Source of the DNA: Paenibacillus sp. DMB5
GTDB lineage: Bacteria; Bacillota; Bacilli; Paenibacillales; Paenibacillaceae
DNA: 64,000 bases
Reading direction: 5' to 3'
NCBI RefSeq assembly: GCF_001517085.1
Contig: NZ_LRAC01000120.1
Span: forward strand, 1-64,000
In this document: positions 28,252 through 37,861 of the stretch, one piece after another
Position numbering within the stretch: position 1 is the first letter of the stretch
Layout of the letters: every line of letters begins with the position of its first letter
Translations under genes and position numbers: made by a program
Notes under the pieces: generated by a model
Database searches by the model: none
Seen by the model: only the letters and a program-made list of their open reading frames with translations
What the model was told of the DNA's origin: nothing

Positions 28252-31209
28252 TTGAGAGGAAAGGAATTATTAACATTAGACCAGCGCGCAGAATTTATGC
28301 AAATCCCTTCAGACGACGATTGGGATTTAGGTACGTACTATACATTTTCGCAACACGATCTCGATATCATCAATAAACATCGCCGTGATCATAACCGATT
28401 AGGCTTTGCCGTTCAATTGGCCATCCTGCGTTATCCAGGATGGTCTTTATCTGATTTGAAACACATACCGGATTCAGTAATAAGCTACATTGCCAAGCAG
28501 GTTGGCGTGGCGCCTGATGTATTTCCCCTTTATGCCCAACGGGAACCGACTAGACGAGAACATATGGAGGAGATTCGGCAAACTTATGGGTACCGGAATT
28601 TCACGCTCCGTGAATATCGGTTCTTATCCAATATCATGCTGAATTTTTCGTTTGAAAATGGTAACTCCATGTATTTAATCCGTGTAGCCCTTGATGAATT
28701 GCGAAAACAGAAAATCATTATACCTGGGATGACTACAATCGAACGGGTTGTGTGGGAAGTGAGGCAACGGGCCGAGGAGAAAATATATAAAATGCTTATT
28801 TCTTCCTTATCAGTGGAACAGATCGATAAACTTGAAAACATCCTATCCCCAATGCCGGAGAGCAACAAAACGTATCTGGCATGGCTAAGAGAAGTACCAG
28901 GCACCTGTTCCCCAGATGCTTTCCTTAAGATCATTGAAAAACTGGAATATATTCGAAAAGTCCAGCTTCAAATCGATACAAAAGGAATCCATCCAAACCG
29001 ATTACGTCAGCTCTCCAAAATCGGGGCAAGGTATGAACCGCAGTCCTTCCGTCGTTTCGATGACCCCAAGAAATATGCTACTTTAGTTGCTTATTTACTC
29101 GATCTAACACAAGATTTAACGGATCAAGCATTTGAAATTCACGACCGTCAGATATTACAGCTACATTCCAAAGGGCGTAAGGCTCAAGAAGAAATCCAAA
29201 AACAAAATGGAAAATCGATTAACGAAAAGGTGGTTCATTATGCTGATCTTGGCGCAGCACTCATAAAAGCTAGGGACGAAGGCATAGACCCATTTATTGC
29301 GCTGGAGACGGTAATGCCCTGGGATCAGCTCGTCGCATCTATAGAGGAAGCAAAGCGACTGGCCCGTCCCATTGATTACGACTATTTGGATTTGCTGGAG
29401 AAGAAGTTTTACACGCTGCGCAAATATACACCAACACTTCTGAAAACGTTGGAATTCCGTTCTACTAAATCCGCAGAGCCACTTATGAAGGCTATTGATG
29501 TTATAAGGGACATTAATGAAACGGGTAAACGTAAAGTACCAAAAGACGCGCCCTTAAATTTTGTAACAAATCGTTGGCAAAAGCATGTCTACGATGATGA
29601 CGGAACGATTAACCGTCATTATTACGAAATGGCTGTAATAACTGAGCTGCGTAATTATGTTCGCTCCGGTGATGTGTCCATTGTCGGGAGCCGGCAGCAT
29701 AAAGATTTTGATGAGTATCTTGTCTCCAAAGATGAATGGAGCCGTATTCAGCCGGATGCAACAAAATTGGTAGTTAGCATGACTGCGAGCGATTACCTAG
29801 CCGAACGTACCGCATCTCTGATACAGCGCTTAGAATGGGTTTCGAATAACATTGAGGATCTAGAAGGTATTAACGTTGAGCAAGGAAAACTTCACATTAG
29901 CCGCCTAGAGAAAGATACCCCGGAGGATGCCAGAAATTTTAGCTCATCCTTGTACGAACTACTTCCACGTATTAAATTGACTGAGGTCTTAATGGAGGTA
30001 GCACATTGGACTGGTTTTCATGAACAATTTATCCATGCTTCAACAAATCGGATTCCCAATGAAGAAGAAACGTTAATTCTCATGGCAACACTGATGGCGA
30101 TGGGAACGAACATTGGATTGACCAAGATGGGGGATGCCACGCCAGATATTTCATACCGGCAAATGGCCAATACGGCACAATGGCGGCTATATGAGGATGC
30201 AATGAATAAAGCTCAAGCTGTCCTCGTCAACTTCCACCACAAATTATCTTTGCCTTCATATTGGGGCGATGGCACCACGTCTTCGTCAGACGGAATGAGA
30301 GTGCCGATTGGCGTAGCTGCGCTTCATGCGGATGCTAATCCGCACTACGGAACTGGCAAGGGCGCAACCATTTATCGTTTTGTCAGTGATCAATTTTCAA
30401 GCTTCTATTCTAAAGTGATTAACACGAATGCTAGGGATGCTGTTCATGTGATCGATGGACTACTTCATCATGAAACTGACTTGACCATCGAAGAACATTA
30501 TACGGACACTGCAGGATATACAGATCAAGTTTTTGGTTTAACTCAACTACTCGGGTTCAGATTTGCGCCGCGCTTACGAGATCTTTCAGATTCTAAGCTT
30601 TACACCATCGGGAAGCCTGCTGATTTCCCAAAACTGGAGAAACTGCTGCGTGGTCAAATCAATACGAAGGTCATTCAGGAAAATTATGATGATGTGCTGC
30701 GGCTAGCCCATTCTATTCGAGAAGGGACAGTATCTGCATCACTTATCATGGGGAAGATCGGTTCCTACTCGCGGCAGAATCGCTTAGCAACCGCTCTACG
30801 TGAAATGGGGCGCATTGAAAAGACAATCTTTATTTTGGATTACATATCAAGCGAAGCCCTGCGCCGGAAGATTCATAGGGGGCTGAACAAAGGTGAGGCT
30901 ATGAACGCACTGGCCAGAGCGATTTTCTTCGGTAAACACGGGGAGTTACGGGAGCGCGCACTGCAAGATCAACTCCAACGAGCCAGCGCCTTGAACATTT
31001 TGATTAATGCAATCAGCGTATGGAATACTGTCTATTTGTCTCAAGCAACAGAATATAAAAAGACCCAAGGAACGTTTAAAGAAGAACTAATGCAACATAC
31101 CTCACCTTTAGGATGGGAGCATATTAATTTTCTAGGGGAGTACAAGTTTGATCTAAAACAAGCAACTACTCTAACGTCGTTACGGCCATTAAAGAAACCT
31201 CTTTACTGA
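28252..31209 (+). CDS. tnpA: Tn3-family transposase
   Basis: 985 aa, normal for the family. It starts at TTG with GAAAGGTGTG upstream. The DDE residues appear in AALHADANPHYGTGKG, DGLLHHETDLTIEEHYTDT and LNKGEAMNALARAIFFGK. It cuts at the 38-base inverted repeats and drives replicative transposition. The frame is uninterrupted, so the element may still be able to move. Confidence 0.97.
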   Translation: MRGKELLTLDQRAEFMQIPSDDDWDLGTYYTFSQHDLDIINKHRRDHNRLGFAVQLAILRYPGWSLSDLKHIPDSVISYIAKQVGVAPDVFPLYAQREPTRREHMEEIRQTYGYRNFTLREYRFLSNIMLNFSFENGNSMYLIRVALDELRKQKIIIPGMTTIERVVWEVRQRAEEKIYKMLISSLSVEQIDKLENILSPMPESNKTYLAWLREVPGTCSPDAFLKIIEKLEYIRKVQLQIDTKGIHPNRLRQLSKIGARYEPQSFRRFDDPKKYATLVAYLLDLTQDLTDQAFEIHDRQILQLHSKGRKAQEEIQKQNGKSINEKVVHYADLGAALIKARDEGIDPFIALETVMPWDQLVASIEEAKRLARPIDYDYLDLLEKKFYTLRKYTPTLLKTLEFRSTKSAEPLMKAIDVIRDINETGKRKVPKDAPLNFVTNRWQKHVYDDDGTINRHYYEMAVITELRNYVRSGDVSIVGSRQHKDFDEYLVSKDEWSRIQPDATKLVVSMTASDYLAERTASLIQRLEWVSNNIEDLEGINVEQGKLHISRLEKDTPEDARNFSSSLYELLPRIKLTEVLMEVAHWTGFHEQFIHASTNRIPNEEETLILMATLMAMGTNIGLTKMGDATPDISYRQMANTAQWRLYEDAMNKAQAVLVNFHHKLSLPSYWGDGTTSSSDGMRVPIGVAALHADANPHYGTGKGATIYRFVSDQFSSFYSKVINTNARDAVHVIDGLLHHETDLTIEEHYTDTAGYTDQVFGLTQLLGFRFAPRLRDLSDSKLYTIGKPADFPKLEKLLRGQINTKVIQENYDDVLRLAHSIREGTVSASLIMGKIGSYSRQNRLATALREMGRIEKTIFILDYISSEALRRKIHRGLNKGEAMNALARAIFFGKHGELRERALQDQLQRASALNILINAISVWNTVYLSQATEYKKTQGTFKEELMQHTSPLGWEHINFLGEYKFDLKQATTLTSLRPLKKPLY

Positions 31210-31329
31210 CAATTAACACGTTGTGAATTTCGAAGCCGATTCCCCTTAACGTACGGGGAAAACCGGCTTATTACTCAATCAATGGGCTTAGCGTACGTTT
31301 TCCGCGTTTTGTTGGCGGTACCCCAAATA

Positions 31330-31793
31330 TATAAGGTGAAAATCATCCGGTAAAACATGACGATAAACCAAATTACCGTTACAGTTGTTTCAATCCGTTC
31401 GTAAAACCCTCCCACTGTCACTGTCTTTACTGTGAATTGGCTGGCTCATGAAATATTAGGCGGGATATTTTCTCCGAGCACAACGGTGACCATTATTGTC
31501 AGGAAAATCAGGCCAAGGCCTCTCAATATACTGCTCTGCCATAAATCCTTTCGATACATTTGTTTGGATTTCAAATTTGGAGCCAAAAACAAACTTAGTG
31601 CGATTTCACTGTTAGGATAACCAACAATCATCATCGTACCGTGTAGTATCGGCCCGCCCCGTTTTCCATAAACGGGAGAAGCCGATTCCACTCTGCACCG
31701 TGTAAAAGAGATATCAGCAGAATTGCCAGTAATAATCCTGCGATTGGAAAGATAAGCTCAGTGGACTTAGCCACAGCAGGGACACCTTTATGC
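31330..31793 (-). pseudogene. gerAB relic interrupted by the Tn3 element
   Basis: Pieces of a GerAB-type membrane protein in several frames: ELIFPIAGLLLAILL, WNRLLPFMENG, LGLIFLTIMVTVVLG, then after an in-frame stop VGGFYERIETTVTVIWF. The Tn3 element is inserted 3' of this and the gene tail continues at 24175. Stops inside the gene show it was dead before or apart from the insertion. Confidence 0.7.
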
Positions 31794-32334
31794 ATGCGGC
31801 TACACCCATGAAGAGAAACCGTTTAATCCGGAAGGCAATCGACATAATATAAGCTGCTGGAATGACAAAGCTGGATATCCCGATAATTGCAACCACCATA
31901 CTCTTGGCCGCTGTTACAAATCCCGCATCTACAGCTGCCTGTCCTACTACTATTGTTCCAACAATGGAGACCGGCTGTCCGATATTACGCGGCATCTGGA
32001 TTCCAGCTTTCCGAATAATTTCAATGGTAATCTCCATTAGTACGGCCTCCACAAAAGCTGGAAACGGAACCCCTTCCCGATGAAACATTAAACTTAACAG
32101 TAGCTGTGTTGGGAGGAAATCCTGATGACAGGTGGTTATGGCAATATAAATGGCAGGCGCAATCATTGCAAAGGGAGATCCGTCCACAAGCAGGGTGTCC
32201 TTTCCTTCAGCTAATGCGGCAGTTACACTATCCGGTCTCTCTGTATTCAAAAAAGAAAGAAAAATGGATACTTTATTGCTTTGCAAATATTCTTCAATAT
32301 ATTCCCGAGGATATGTGGGGGTCCGCGAGTCAAA
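31714..32334 (-). pseudogene. gerAA relic with internal deletion
   Basis: A GerA-family spore germination protein fragment. IEEYLQSNKVSIFLSFLNTE and VDGSPFAMIAPA match the domain before the membrane part, but the text then jumps to IYIAITTCHQDFLPTQLLL, missing about 60 residues including the first helices. The C-terminal part (MPRNIGQPVSIVGTIVVGQA) is conserved until it merges out of frame into gerAB. The N-terminal half is absent. It follows a BCCT transporter gene on the same strand. Confidence 0.8.
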
Positions 32335-32358
32335 TCCGTAGAAATCCTTAACGCTTCC

Positions 32359-33882
32359 CTATTCCTCCAGCAATCGTTTCAACTGCTGGCGTTGACGTTT
32401 TTCCCTTTGCCGGCGCTCTTTGTCCTCAGCCTGAAGCGCTCTGAGCAGGGAGAAGCACATTCCCATAAGGACTATGGCAAAAGGTAACGCTGCTACTATA
32501 GAGGCAGTCTGAAGGCCGCTTAGTCCTCCGCTAATCAGCAGCACCACAGCGATGGCGGATTGCAGAATCCCCCAGGTTAACTTCACTCTTGAGCTGGGAT
32601 TAAGCTTGCCGTCCGAGGTCAGCATACCCAGCACAAAGGTAGCCGAATCTGCTGAAGTGATAAAAAAGGTCATAATCAGGAGCGTAGCTATAAACGCGAT
32701 GATGGTACCTAAGGGCAGCTGCTCCAGTGTGATAAAAAGAGCGGTAGTCGTATCCACTTTAACGGCTGCTGCCAAGCGGGCGCCATCAAACAATTCCAGA
32801 TGAAGGCCTGTACCGCCAAATACAGAAAACCAGACAAAACCGAATAGGCTCGGTGCTATCATGACGTAAATTACGAACTCCTTGATCGTCCTTCCCTTGG
32901 ATACCCGTGCAATAAAAGTGCCGACAAATGGAGCCCAAGCGATCCACCAAGCCCAATAGAACAACGTCCACGCTCCGACCCAGGTTCCCCTCGAAAATGG
33001 AGTTAATCGCAAACTCATATTAACGATGTTCTGCAGGTAGCTGCCTAATGTGGTTGTGAATGTATCAAATATAAAAGAGGTCGGTCCTGTCGCCCATACG
33101 AACAGCATTAAGAGAACGGCTATTATTAGGTTTGTGTTGCTTAGGAGTTTAATTCCTTTGTCCAGACCTGTAGTAGCGGAGATGAGAAACAGTACGGTCA
33201 CTACAGAGATAATCACAATCTGGGATGCTGCCGTGTTAGGAACCCCGAATAAATAATGCAAACCTCCGTTAATCTGAAGAGCCCCGAGTCCAAGCGAAGT
33301 AGCTACCCCAAAAATAGTGGCAATCACCGCCAGAATATCGATTACTTTTCCCAGCCAGCCGGCCGCCAGCCGTTCTCCCAATAAAGGGATAAAGGTGGAG
33401 CTGATCAAGCCTTTATATCCTTTGCGAAACTGGAAATAAGCAAGCGTCAAGCCGATGACGGCATAAATAGCCCAGGGATGCAGTCCCCAGTGGAAAAAGG
33501 AATACCGCATGGAGATTCTCGCTGCTTCTGTCGTACCTCCCTCTACGCTCTCCGGGGGTGATAAATAGTGGGACAGCGGTTCAGCAACTCCCCAGAATAC
33601 AAGCCCGATTCCCATCCCTGCGCTAAATAACATCGACAGCCAAGATAACGTGGAATATTCCGGCTCGTCATCGTCATCTCCAAGTCGGATTCCGCCAAAC
33701 CTGCTGAAGGCTAAATAAAAAGTGAAGATTAAGAAAAACAGGGTAGCCAGCAAATAAAACCAGCCGAAGTTTTGGATGGAGAAATTGTATGCGATATCGG
33801 CTGCATTAGACAACTGGCCAGGGGCTACAGCTCCCCATAATGCAAAAATCGCCACAATGGCAATTGAAATTACAAAAACCAT
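32359..33882 (-). CDS. BCCT-family betaine/carnitine/choline transporter, copy 1
   Basis: 507 aa from ATG 33882 (GGAGG five bases upstream; matches the start of the second copy). About 12 membrane helices. The BCCT signature is visible in SAGMGIGLVFWGVAEPLSH and the Trp-rich substrate region in FYWAWWIAWAPFVGTF. It imports quaternary-ammonium osmolytes with Na+ or H+ (OpuD/BetL type). A strongly basic, Gln-rich tail ends the protein. A MarR regulator lies directly upstream. It is about 90 percent like the copy at 52985 by eye. Confidence 0.93.
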   Translation of the reverse strand: MVFVISIAIVAIFALWGAVAPGQLSNAADIAYNFSIQNFGWFYLLATLFFLIFTFYLAFSRFGGIRLGDDDDEPEYSTLSWLSMLFSAGMGIGLVFWGVAEPLSHYLSPPESVEGGTTEAARISMRYSFFHWGLHPWAIYAVIGLTLAYFQFRKGYKGLISSTFIPLLGERLAAGWLGKVIDILAVIATIFGVATSLGLGALQINGGLHYLFGVPNTAASQIVIISVVTVLFLISATTGLDKGIKLLSNTNLIIAVLLMLFVWATGPTSFIFDTFTTTLGSYLQNIVNMSLRLTPFSRGTWVGAWTLFYWAWWIAWAPFVGTFIARVSKGRTIKEFVIYVMIAPSLFGFVWFSVFGGTGLHLELFDGARLAAAVKVDTTTALFITLEQLPLGTIIAFIATLLIMTFFITSADSATFVLGMLTSDGKLNPSSRVKLTWGILQSAIAVVLLISGGLSGLQTASIVAALPFAIVLMGMCFSLLRALQAEDKERRQREKRQRQQLKRLLEE

Positions 33883-33966
33883 AAATAAACCTCCATTGGT
33901 ATTCAATATGTACAGGCTTCTCTTCAGTATGTGTACCTTTAGCCTGTTATATTTCGGGAAATGTGA

Positions 33967-34434
33967 TCAGCTATCCCTGTCTGCGTATATCTCAATCTCA
34001 TGGGAAATCTGAGTTTGCATAAGATACAGCATTTCTTTTAAGCCAATGATTTGTTCCACAGACAATTCCCTGCAGACCTTCTTGTTCACAAGGTCCGGAA
34101 TCGGCTGGACTTCCCGGATTAGTTCCCTGCCTGTATCAGTAAGGAAAATGCGGAAAGAACGGCGGTCATCCGGATTCATCTCCTTGGTTACGGTCCCCCT
34201 CTCCACCAATGTTTCAATAATCCGGGTAATCGTTGTTTTATCCTTATCCGCCATATAGGTAAGGTCTTTTGGGGTGAGTCCATCCTGTTCCTGCAGATAT
34301 TTCAAGACATTCCACTGCTCCGGTGTGATCTGAAACGGCTTAAGGTGAAGCGCCATAAGATACTGATAGTTTCGGTTGACCCGGTAAAAAATAACGGATA
34401 ATTTCTCTGATGGATGATTTTCCACAAGTAACAT
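33967..34434 (-). CDS. MarR-family regulator
   Basis: 155 aa winged-helix repressor: ITPEQWNVLKYLQEQDGLTP, recognition helix region MADKDKTTITRIIETLVERG, wing with NPDDRRSFRIFLTDTGRE. It probably controls the BCCT transporter gene that begins 84 bp downstream. The ATG abuts AGGAG, so a GTG at 34425 (nine-base spacing) may be the true start. The ligand cannot be read from sequence. Confidence 0.9.
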   Translation of the reverse strand: MLLVENHPSEKLSVIFYRVNRNYQYLMALHLKPFQITPEQWNVLKYLQEQDGLTPKDLTYMADKDKTTITRIIETLVERGTVTKEMNPDDRRSFRIFLTDTGRELIREVQPIPDLVNKKVCRELSVEQIIGLKEMLYLMQTQISHEIEIYADRDS

Positions 34435-34604
34435 CTCCTAAATTAAGATTTTAAGGTTTTAATGCTAAAAAATGCTCATATTGCTGTTTGTTTTGTTTCT
34501 TTTTTAATTTAAATGTTTAAAAAATGGTTGGCAAGCTTACTAATTCTTTAAACACGATCTTTACCTGTTAAGCAAATGTATTAGGACACAAAGGAGGAGT
34601 ACTT

Positions 34605-35057
34605 ATGAAAATGTATGCGCGTTTTGGAATCATGATTGCAGTCTCTACCGTAATCATGTACGGTCTGATGTTTCTCAATGTATTCCAACTGGATCACATC
34701 TACAGCAGTCAGACCCGAATGTATATGGCCTTGATTATGGGCTCAGCGATGGCAATCGTCATGCTTCTCTTTATGTGGAAGATGTATACAAAGCGAATAG
34801 TCAATGCTGTAATTCTTGGAGTCAGTGTTGTGGTCTTTACCCTTTCGCTCTGGCTGGTCCGAAGCCAAACGACGGTTGGTGACGTTGCCTGGATGAAAGC
34901 GATGATTCCCCACCATTCAATTGCTATTCTGACAAGCGAACGGGCAAATATTTCTGACCCTCGTGTAAGGGAACTAGCAGATCAAATTATTGAGGCTCAA
35001 CGGAAAGAAATCGCGGAGATGAAAGAACTGATTAAAGAATTAGAAGATAAGAAGTGA
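34605..35057 (+). CDS. Membrane-anchored DUF305 protein
   Basis: 150 aa. Three N-terminal membrane helices (up to about residue 85) are joined to a short DUF305 helical region with WMKAMIPHHSIAILTSE and a coiled C-terminus (AQRKEIAEMKELIKELE). DUF305 proteins form ferritin-like helix bundles and are common near copper genes. The HH pair is the likely metal-binding feature. AGGAGG precedes the ATG. It is divergent from the MarR-BCCT pair. Confidence 0.85.
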   Translation: MKMYARFGIMIAVSTVIMYGLMFLNVFQLDHIYSSQTRMYMALIMGSAMAIVMLLFMWKMYTKRIVNAVILGVSVVVFTLSLWLVRSQTTVGDVAWMKAMIPHHSIAILTSERANISDPRVRELADQIIEAQRKEIAEMKELIKELEDKK

Positions 35058-35089
35058 CAGCAAGGCACCCTAACTTAAGATGCAAAAGC

Positions 35090-35126
35090 GGCCGTTCAAG
35101 GGGGTTATCCTTGGTCGGCCTTTTTT
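35090..35126 (+). terminator. Terminator of the DUF305 gene
   Basis: GGCCG..CAAGG pairs with CCTTG..CGGCC and is followed by six T residues. Confidence 0.8.
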
Positions 35127-35242
35127 CAAGTCCTCGAAATAGGACTCCTGCTCTATTCTGCTCGAATGCTGCATGCTCGCTCTGTTGATAGCCGTTATCC
35201 CAATCCAAACCTCATCCAATATCATCCTATTGCGTCTTAGAT

Positions 35243-36514
35243 TCACCTTCTTCGTTCACGTCCGAGAATCCAGTCGGCGAACGTCCGATAATGATTCGTT
35301 TGTCTACTTGAAATTACAGGGTTCATTTTTTTCTTATTATTGATATCCATTGCTAGCAGTATGGTCCAAAGCACACTCACTCCTATAGCTGCCAATGTAT
35401 AGGAAAGCCAGGGTACCACCGTTTGAATTCCTGAACTGATTAACCGTCCCCCTATCCATTTTCCTGCTCCCTCACCAATCCCCGATACGAAATTAGCAAT
35501 CCCGAACATAATTCCGATCATTTTGGCGCTGCCCAGCCGCGCTATGGCACTATCCATAGTAGGTACAATAAGCATCTCGCCTACAATGAAAACCGCACCG
35601 CACAAGATAAGCCCGTAAAAATTAACGGACCAATACAACATGCCGAGCCCACCCCCAATAAATAACATGCCTAATGCTAAAGCTGCAAAAGTATGGACTT
35701 TGTTAATGATCCATCTGGATATGGGAGTCTGCAGTATGATTACAATAACACTGTTTATCGTCCAGACCAAGCTTACTTTGCTTGGATCAGGGAGAATGGA
35801 AGCTGCTCTCAAGGGGAGGCTTAAGCTAAATTGGGTATACACTGCCCAAACAAGAATACTGACGAGGGAAAAGCGCATATAGTATTTATTCTTAAAAACC
35901 TCGAGGTAGGATCGAACAGATACTTTCTCGCATGGAATATTATCCCCGCATTCCTTTGGCAGAAAAAACCAGCTTCCCAGTCCCAACACCGCGAATATCA
36001 CGGCGGCTATCAAGAAGACGAATGGTGACATCCCCCCTACTACGTAAAACGTTAATAATCCCGCAGCAGCCGTTCCGATATTCGCTGCGATTCCACGTAA
36101 TGAGAATGCCGTTGTTTGATTGCTGGCTGTGGAAGCAATGGTGGCGATTGCTGCTTTGGTTGCTGGAGCATTTAGTCCGAGCCCCAGTCCGCTTAATAAA
36201 CTCATGCCCAAAAATAACGAAAATGAATGAAAATAAGCAAAGCCTGCTAAAGCTAAAGCGTTGATCCATGCTCCTACGCTAATAATGGTTCGGCGTCCCA
36301 ATCGATCGGATAATAGCCCCCCTAACAGGCTGCCGGCTTGGAAGGCTATAGGTGAAACAGCGAGAATAAGTCCAATTTTAGCGATGGCTATTCCCTTTTC
36401 CAGATTGAGGAATATAGGCAACAGAGGCAGCACCATATAGCTGCCCAAATGAAGAAGAAGAATGCTTGTCAGCAAAATGCGAAGGGTTACAACCGGGCTC
36501 TTAGCTATGGGCAT
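35243..36514 (-). CDS. MFS drug/metabolite exporter
   Basis: 423 aa, 12 membrane helices. The major facilitator loop motif GGLLSDRLGRRTIISVGA lies between helices 2 and 3, and LSGLGLGLNAPATKAAIA fits helix 5 of H+-coupled drug exporters. It starts at ATG after AAGGAG. It stands alone. Substrate unknown. The basic tail (LGRERRR) is unremarkable. Confidence 0.9.
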   Translation of the reverse strand: MPIAKSPVVTLRILLTSILLLHLGSYMVLPLLPIFLNLEKGIAIAKIGLILAVSPIAFQAGSLLGGLLSDRLGRRTIISVGAWINALALAGFAYFHSFSLFLGMSLLSGLGLGLNAPATKAAIATIASTASNQTTAFSLRGIAANIGTAAAGLLTFYVVGGMSPFVFLIAAVIFAVLGLGSWFFLPKECGDNIPCEKVSVRSYLEVFKNKYYMRFSLVSILVWAVYTQFSLSLPLRAASILPDPSKVSLVWTINSVIVIILQTPISRWIINKVHTFAALALGMLFIGGGLGMLYWSVNFYGLILCGAVFIVGEMLIVPTMDSAIARLGSAKMIGIMFGIANFVSGIGEGAGKWIGGRLISSGIQTVVPWLSYTLAAIGVSVLWTILLAMDINNKKKMNPVISSRQTNHYRTFADWILGRERRR

Positions 36515-36655
36515 AGTCTTGCTCCTTTCCAGCCGCTTGACAAGGCCAGCTGCTTACGGAGGTAGTATGCTGCAAACATAACGATTTCATGAATAAAGCA
36601 CCTCAGAATTTGCAAAGCTACAATCAGAGGAAGATCAACTACAGGAGGGCTTCGG

Positions 36656-37402
36656 GTGCAGAATGATCACCAAGATGGACGTCACTCATTTTCACACGAT
36701 AATATGAAGCGCGATTATCCGCTTGCCATGGAAACCATTTGGAATTTTGCCGGAGGACGGCCTGTAAGCAATCGACCGGAAGAGCTCGTTATCTCGATTA
36801 CGGATCCAAAGAGCGATCCTGTTGAACGATTTTTAGTCAGTCATGAAAAGCTCATGCACTTAGTTCTCGTTAGGAAGGATTTATCCTATTTCAACCATTA
36901 CCATCCGGAGTATAAAGGCGGAGGAACGTTTACTTGTGAAATCGAATTCCCAGCCGGCGGTGAGTATAAATTATTCGCTGAATTCTATCCGGAGGATGGT
37001 GAAGCACAATTAAAAACATATGAGATCGATGTTGAAGGTCAAAGGATGTCTCCTCCGCCTGAAGATCTTTCGTCTATCCGCTCCGTCGATGGATTGGAAA
37101 TTGAGCTTCAAACGACATTTTCGGAGAGCGAAGGATTGCTGCGTTTTACATTTAAAGATGACCAAACCAAGCAGCCCTTTTATGGATTACAACCTTATTT
37201 AGGTGCTATGGGCCATGTTGTTATTCTAAGTGAACATGCGGCGCACTATTTACATTCACACCCGCTAGAGCAGCTTCCATCTAAAGATGAAGTTCAATTT
37301 ATAACAAATTATCCTTCCACCGGATTATACAAGATTTGGGGGCAATTTAAGCATGACGGAAAGGTAACCACTGTTCCATACTTGGTTCACTTTGGACATT
37401 AG
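36656..37402 (+). CDS. Two-repeat protein with HxHP motifs, function unknown
   Basis: 248 aa from a GTG after AGGAGGGC. It has no signal peptide. Two similar halves each contain a beta-rich unit with an HxHP motif: LVLVRKDLSYFNHYHPEY (residues ~77-95) and VVILSEHAAHYLHSHPLE (~195), each followed by a strand with a GxYK(L/I) motif. His pairs suggest metal binding. I recall such domains beside copper and heavy-metal genes in Bacilli, but cannot name a family. It is isolated, between an MFS gene and a ClC fragment. Confidence 0.75.
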   Translation: MQNDHQDGRHSFSHDNMKRDYPLAMETIWNFAGGRPVSNRPEELVISITDPKSDPVERFLVSHEKLMHLVLVRKDLSYFNHYHPEYKGGGTFTCEIEFPAGGEYKLFAEFYPEDGEAQLKTYEIDVEGQRMSPPPEDLSSIRSVDGLEIELQTTFSESEGLLRFTFKDDQTKQPFYGLQPYLGAMGHVVILSEHAAHYLHSHPLEQLPSKDEVQFITNYPSTGLYKIWGQFKHDGKVTTVPYLVHFGH

Positions 37403-37469
37403 TATTCGCAGGTATTAAACATAACCATTGATCTAGCGGAACCCCTTCAGTGAAATCCTCATCCAGATG

Positions 37470-37817
37470 TTAAATTGGAATTTCAAAAATGACTTTGTCT
37501 GCACCGGATTTGCCAACCGCTTTTTTTCCATGAAGAAATCGTTCCAGCAGCACTTCATAGACGGGCCGGGAGTGAAACACTTCAGCCACCATATAAGCCG
37601 TAAGGCTTACGATCCCGATAGATAGAAGATTCGTGAAGGAACCTGTCATCTCCGTTATGAGAATAATGCCCGAAATGTAAGCTTTCAGGCTCGCAGTCAG
37701 ATATCCGGCCATCGCAACAATTAGGAAGTAAGCTTCATTTAGAGAGTTTCCTCCAAGAAAGCCATTAACCAATTTGCAAATAAGTGTACGAATATCCAAT
37801 GTATGTTTACTATACAA
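37470..37817 (-). pseudogene. ClC exchanger fragment
   Basis: About 115 codons matching the C-terminal third of the ClC protein at 18426: FLIVAMAGYLTASLKAYISG, GIILITEMTGSFTNLLS and YEVLLERFLHGKK. Both the pore-forming N-terminal part and the RCK_C tail are missing (it stops at IFEIPI). A truncated duplicate. Confidence 0.85.
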
Positions 37818-37856
37818 AAGCAGGATGATCCCTTAAGAAAGGATAATCCTGCTCTT
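37817..37856 (-). terminator. Terminator of the second Csp gene
   Basis: AGCAGGAT pairs with ATCCTGCT around a partly paired loop, with TTTT on the minus strand. It has the same stem core (AGCAGG) as the terminator of copy 1. Confidence 0.6.
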
Positions 37857-37861
37857 TTCGT

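Larger units (their letters stand above)
24176..31324. mobile_element. Complete Tn3-family mercury-resistance transposon
   Basis: 38-base inverted repeats starting GGGGTACCGCCAACAAAACG lie at 24176-24213 and (reverse complement) 31287-31324. Both are flanked by the direct repeat AAATA (24171-24175 and 31325-31329), the 5-bp duplication made by Tn3 elements. Inside are merA, merP, merT, merE and merR on the minus strand, and a resolvase and Tn3 transposase on the plus strand. This is the plan of Bacillus mer transposons such as Tn5084. Confidence 0.96.
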
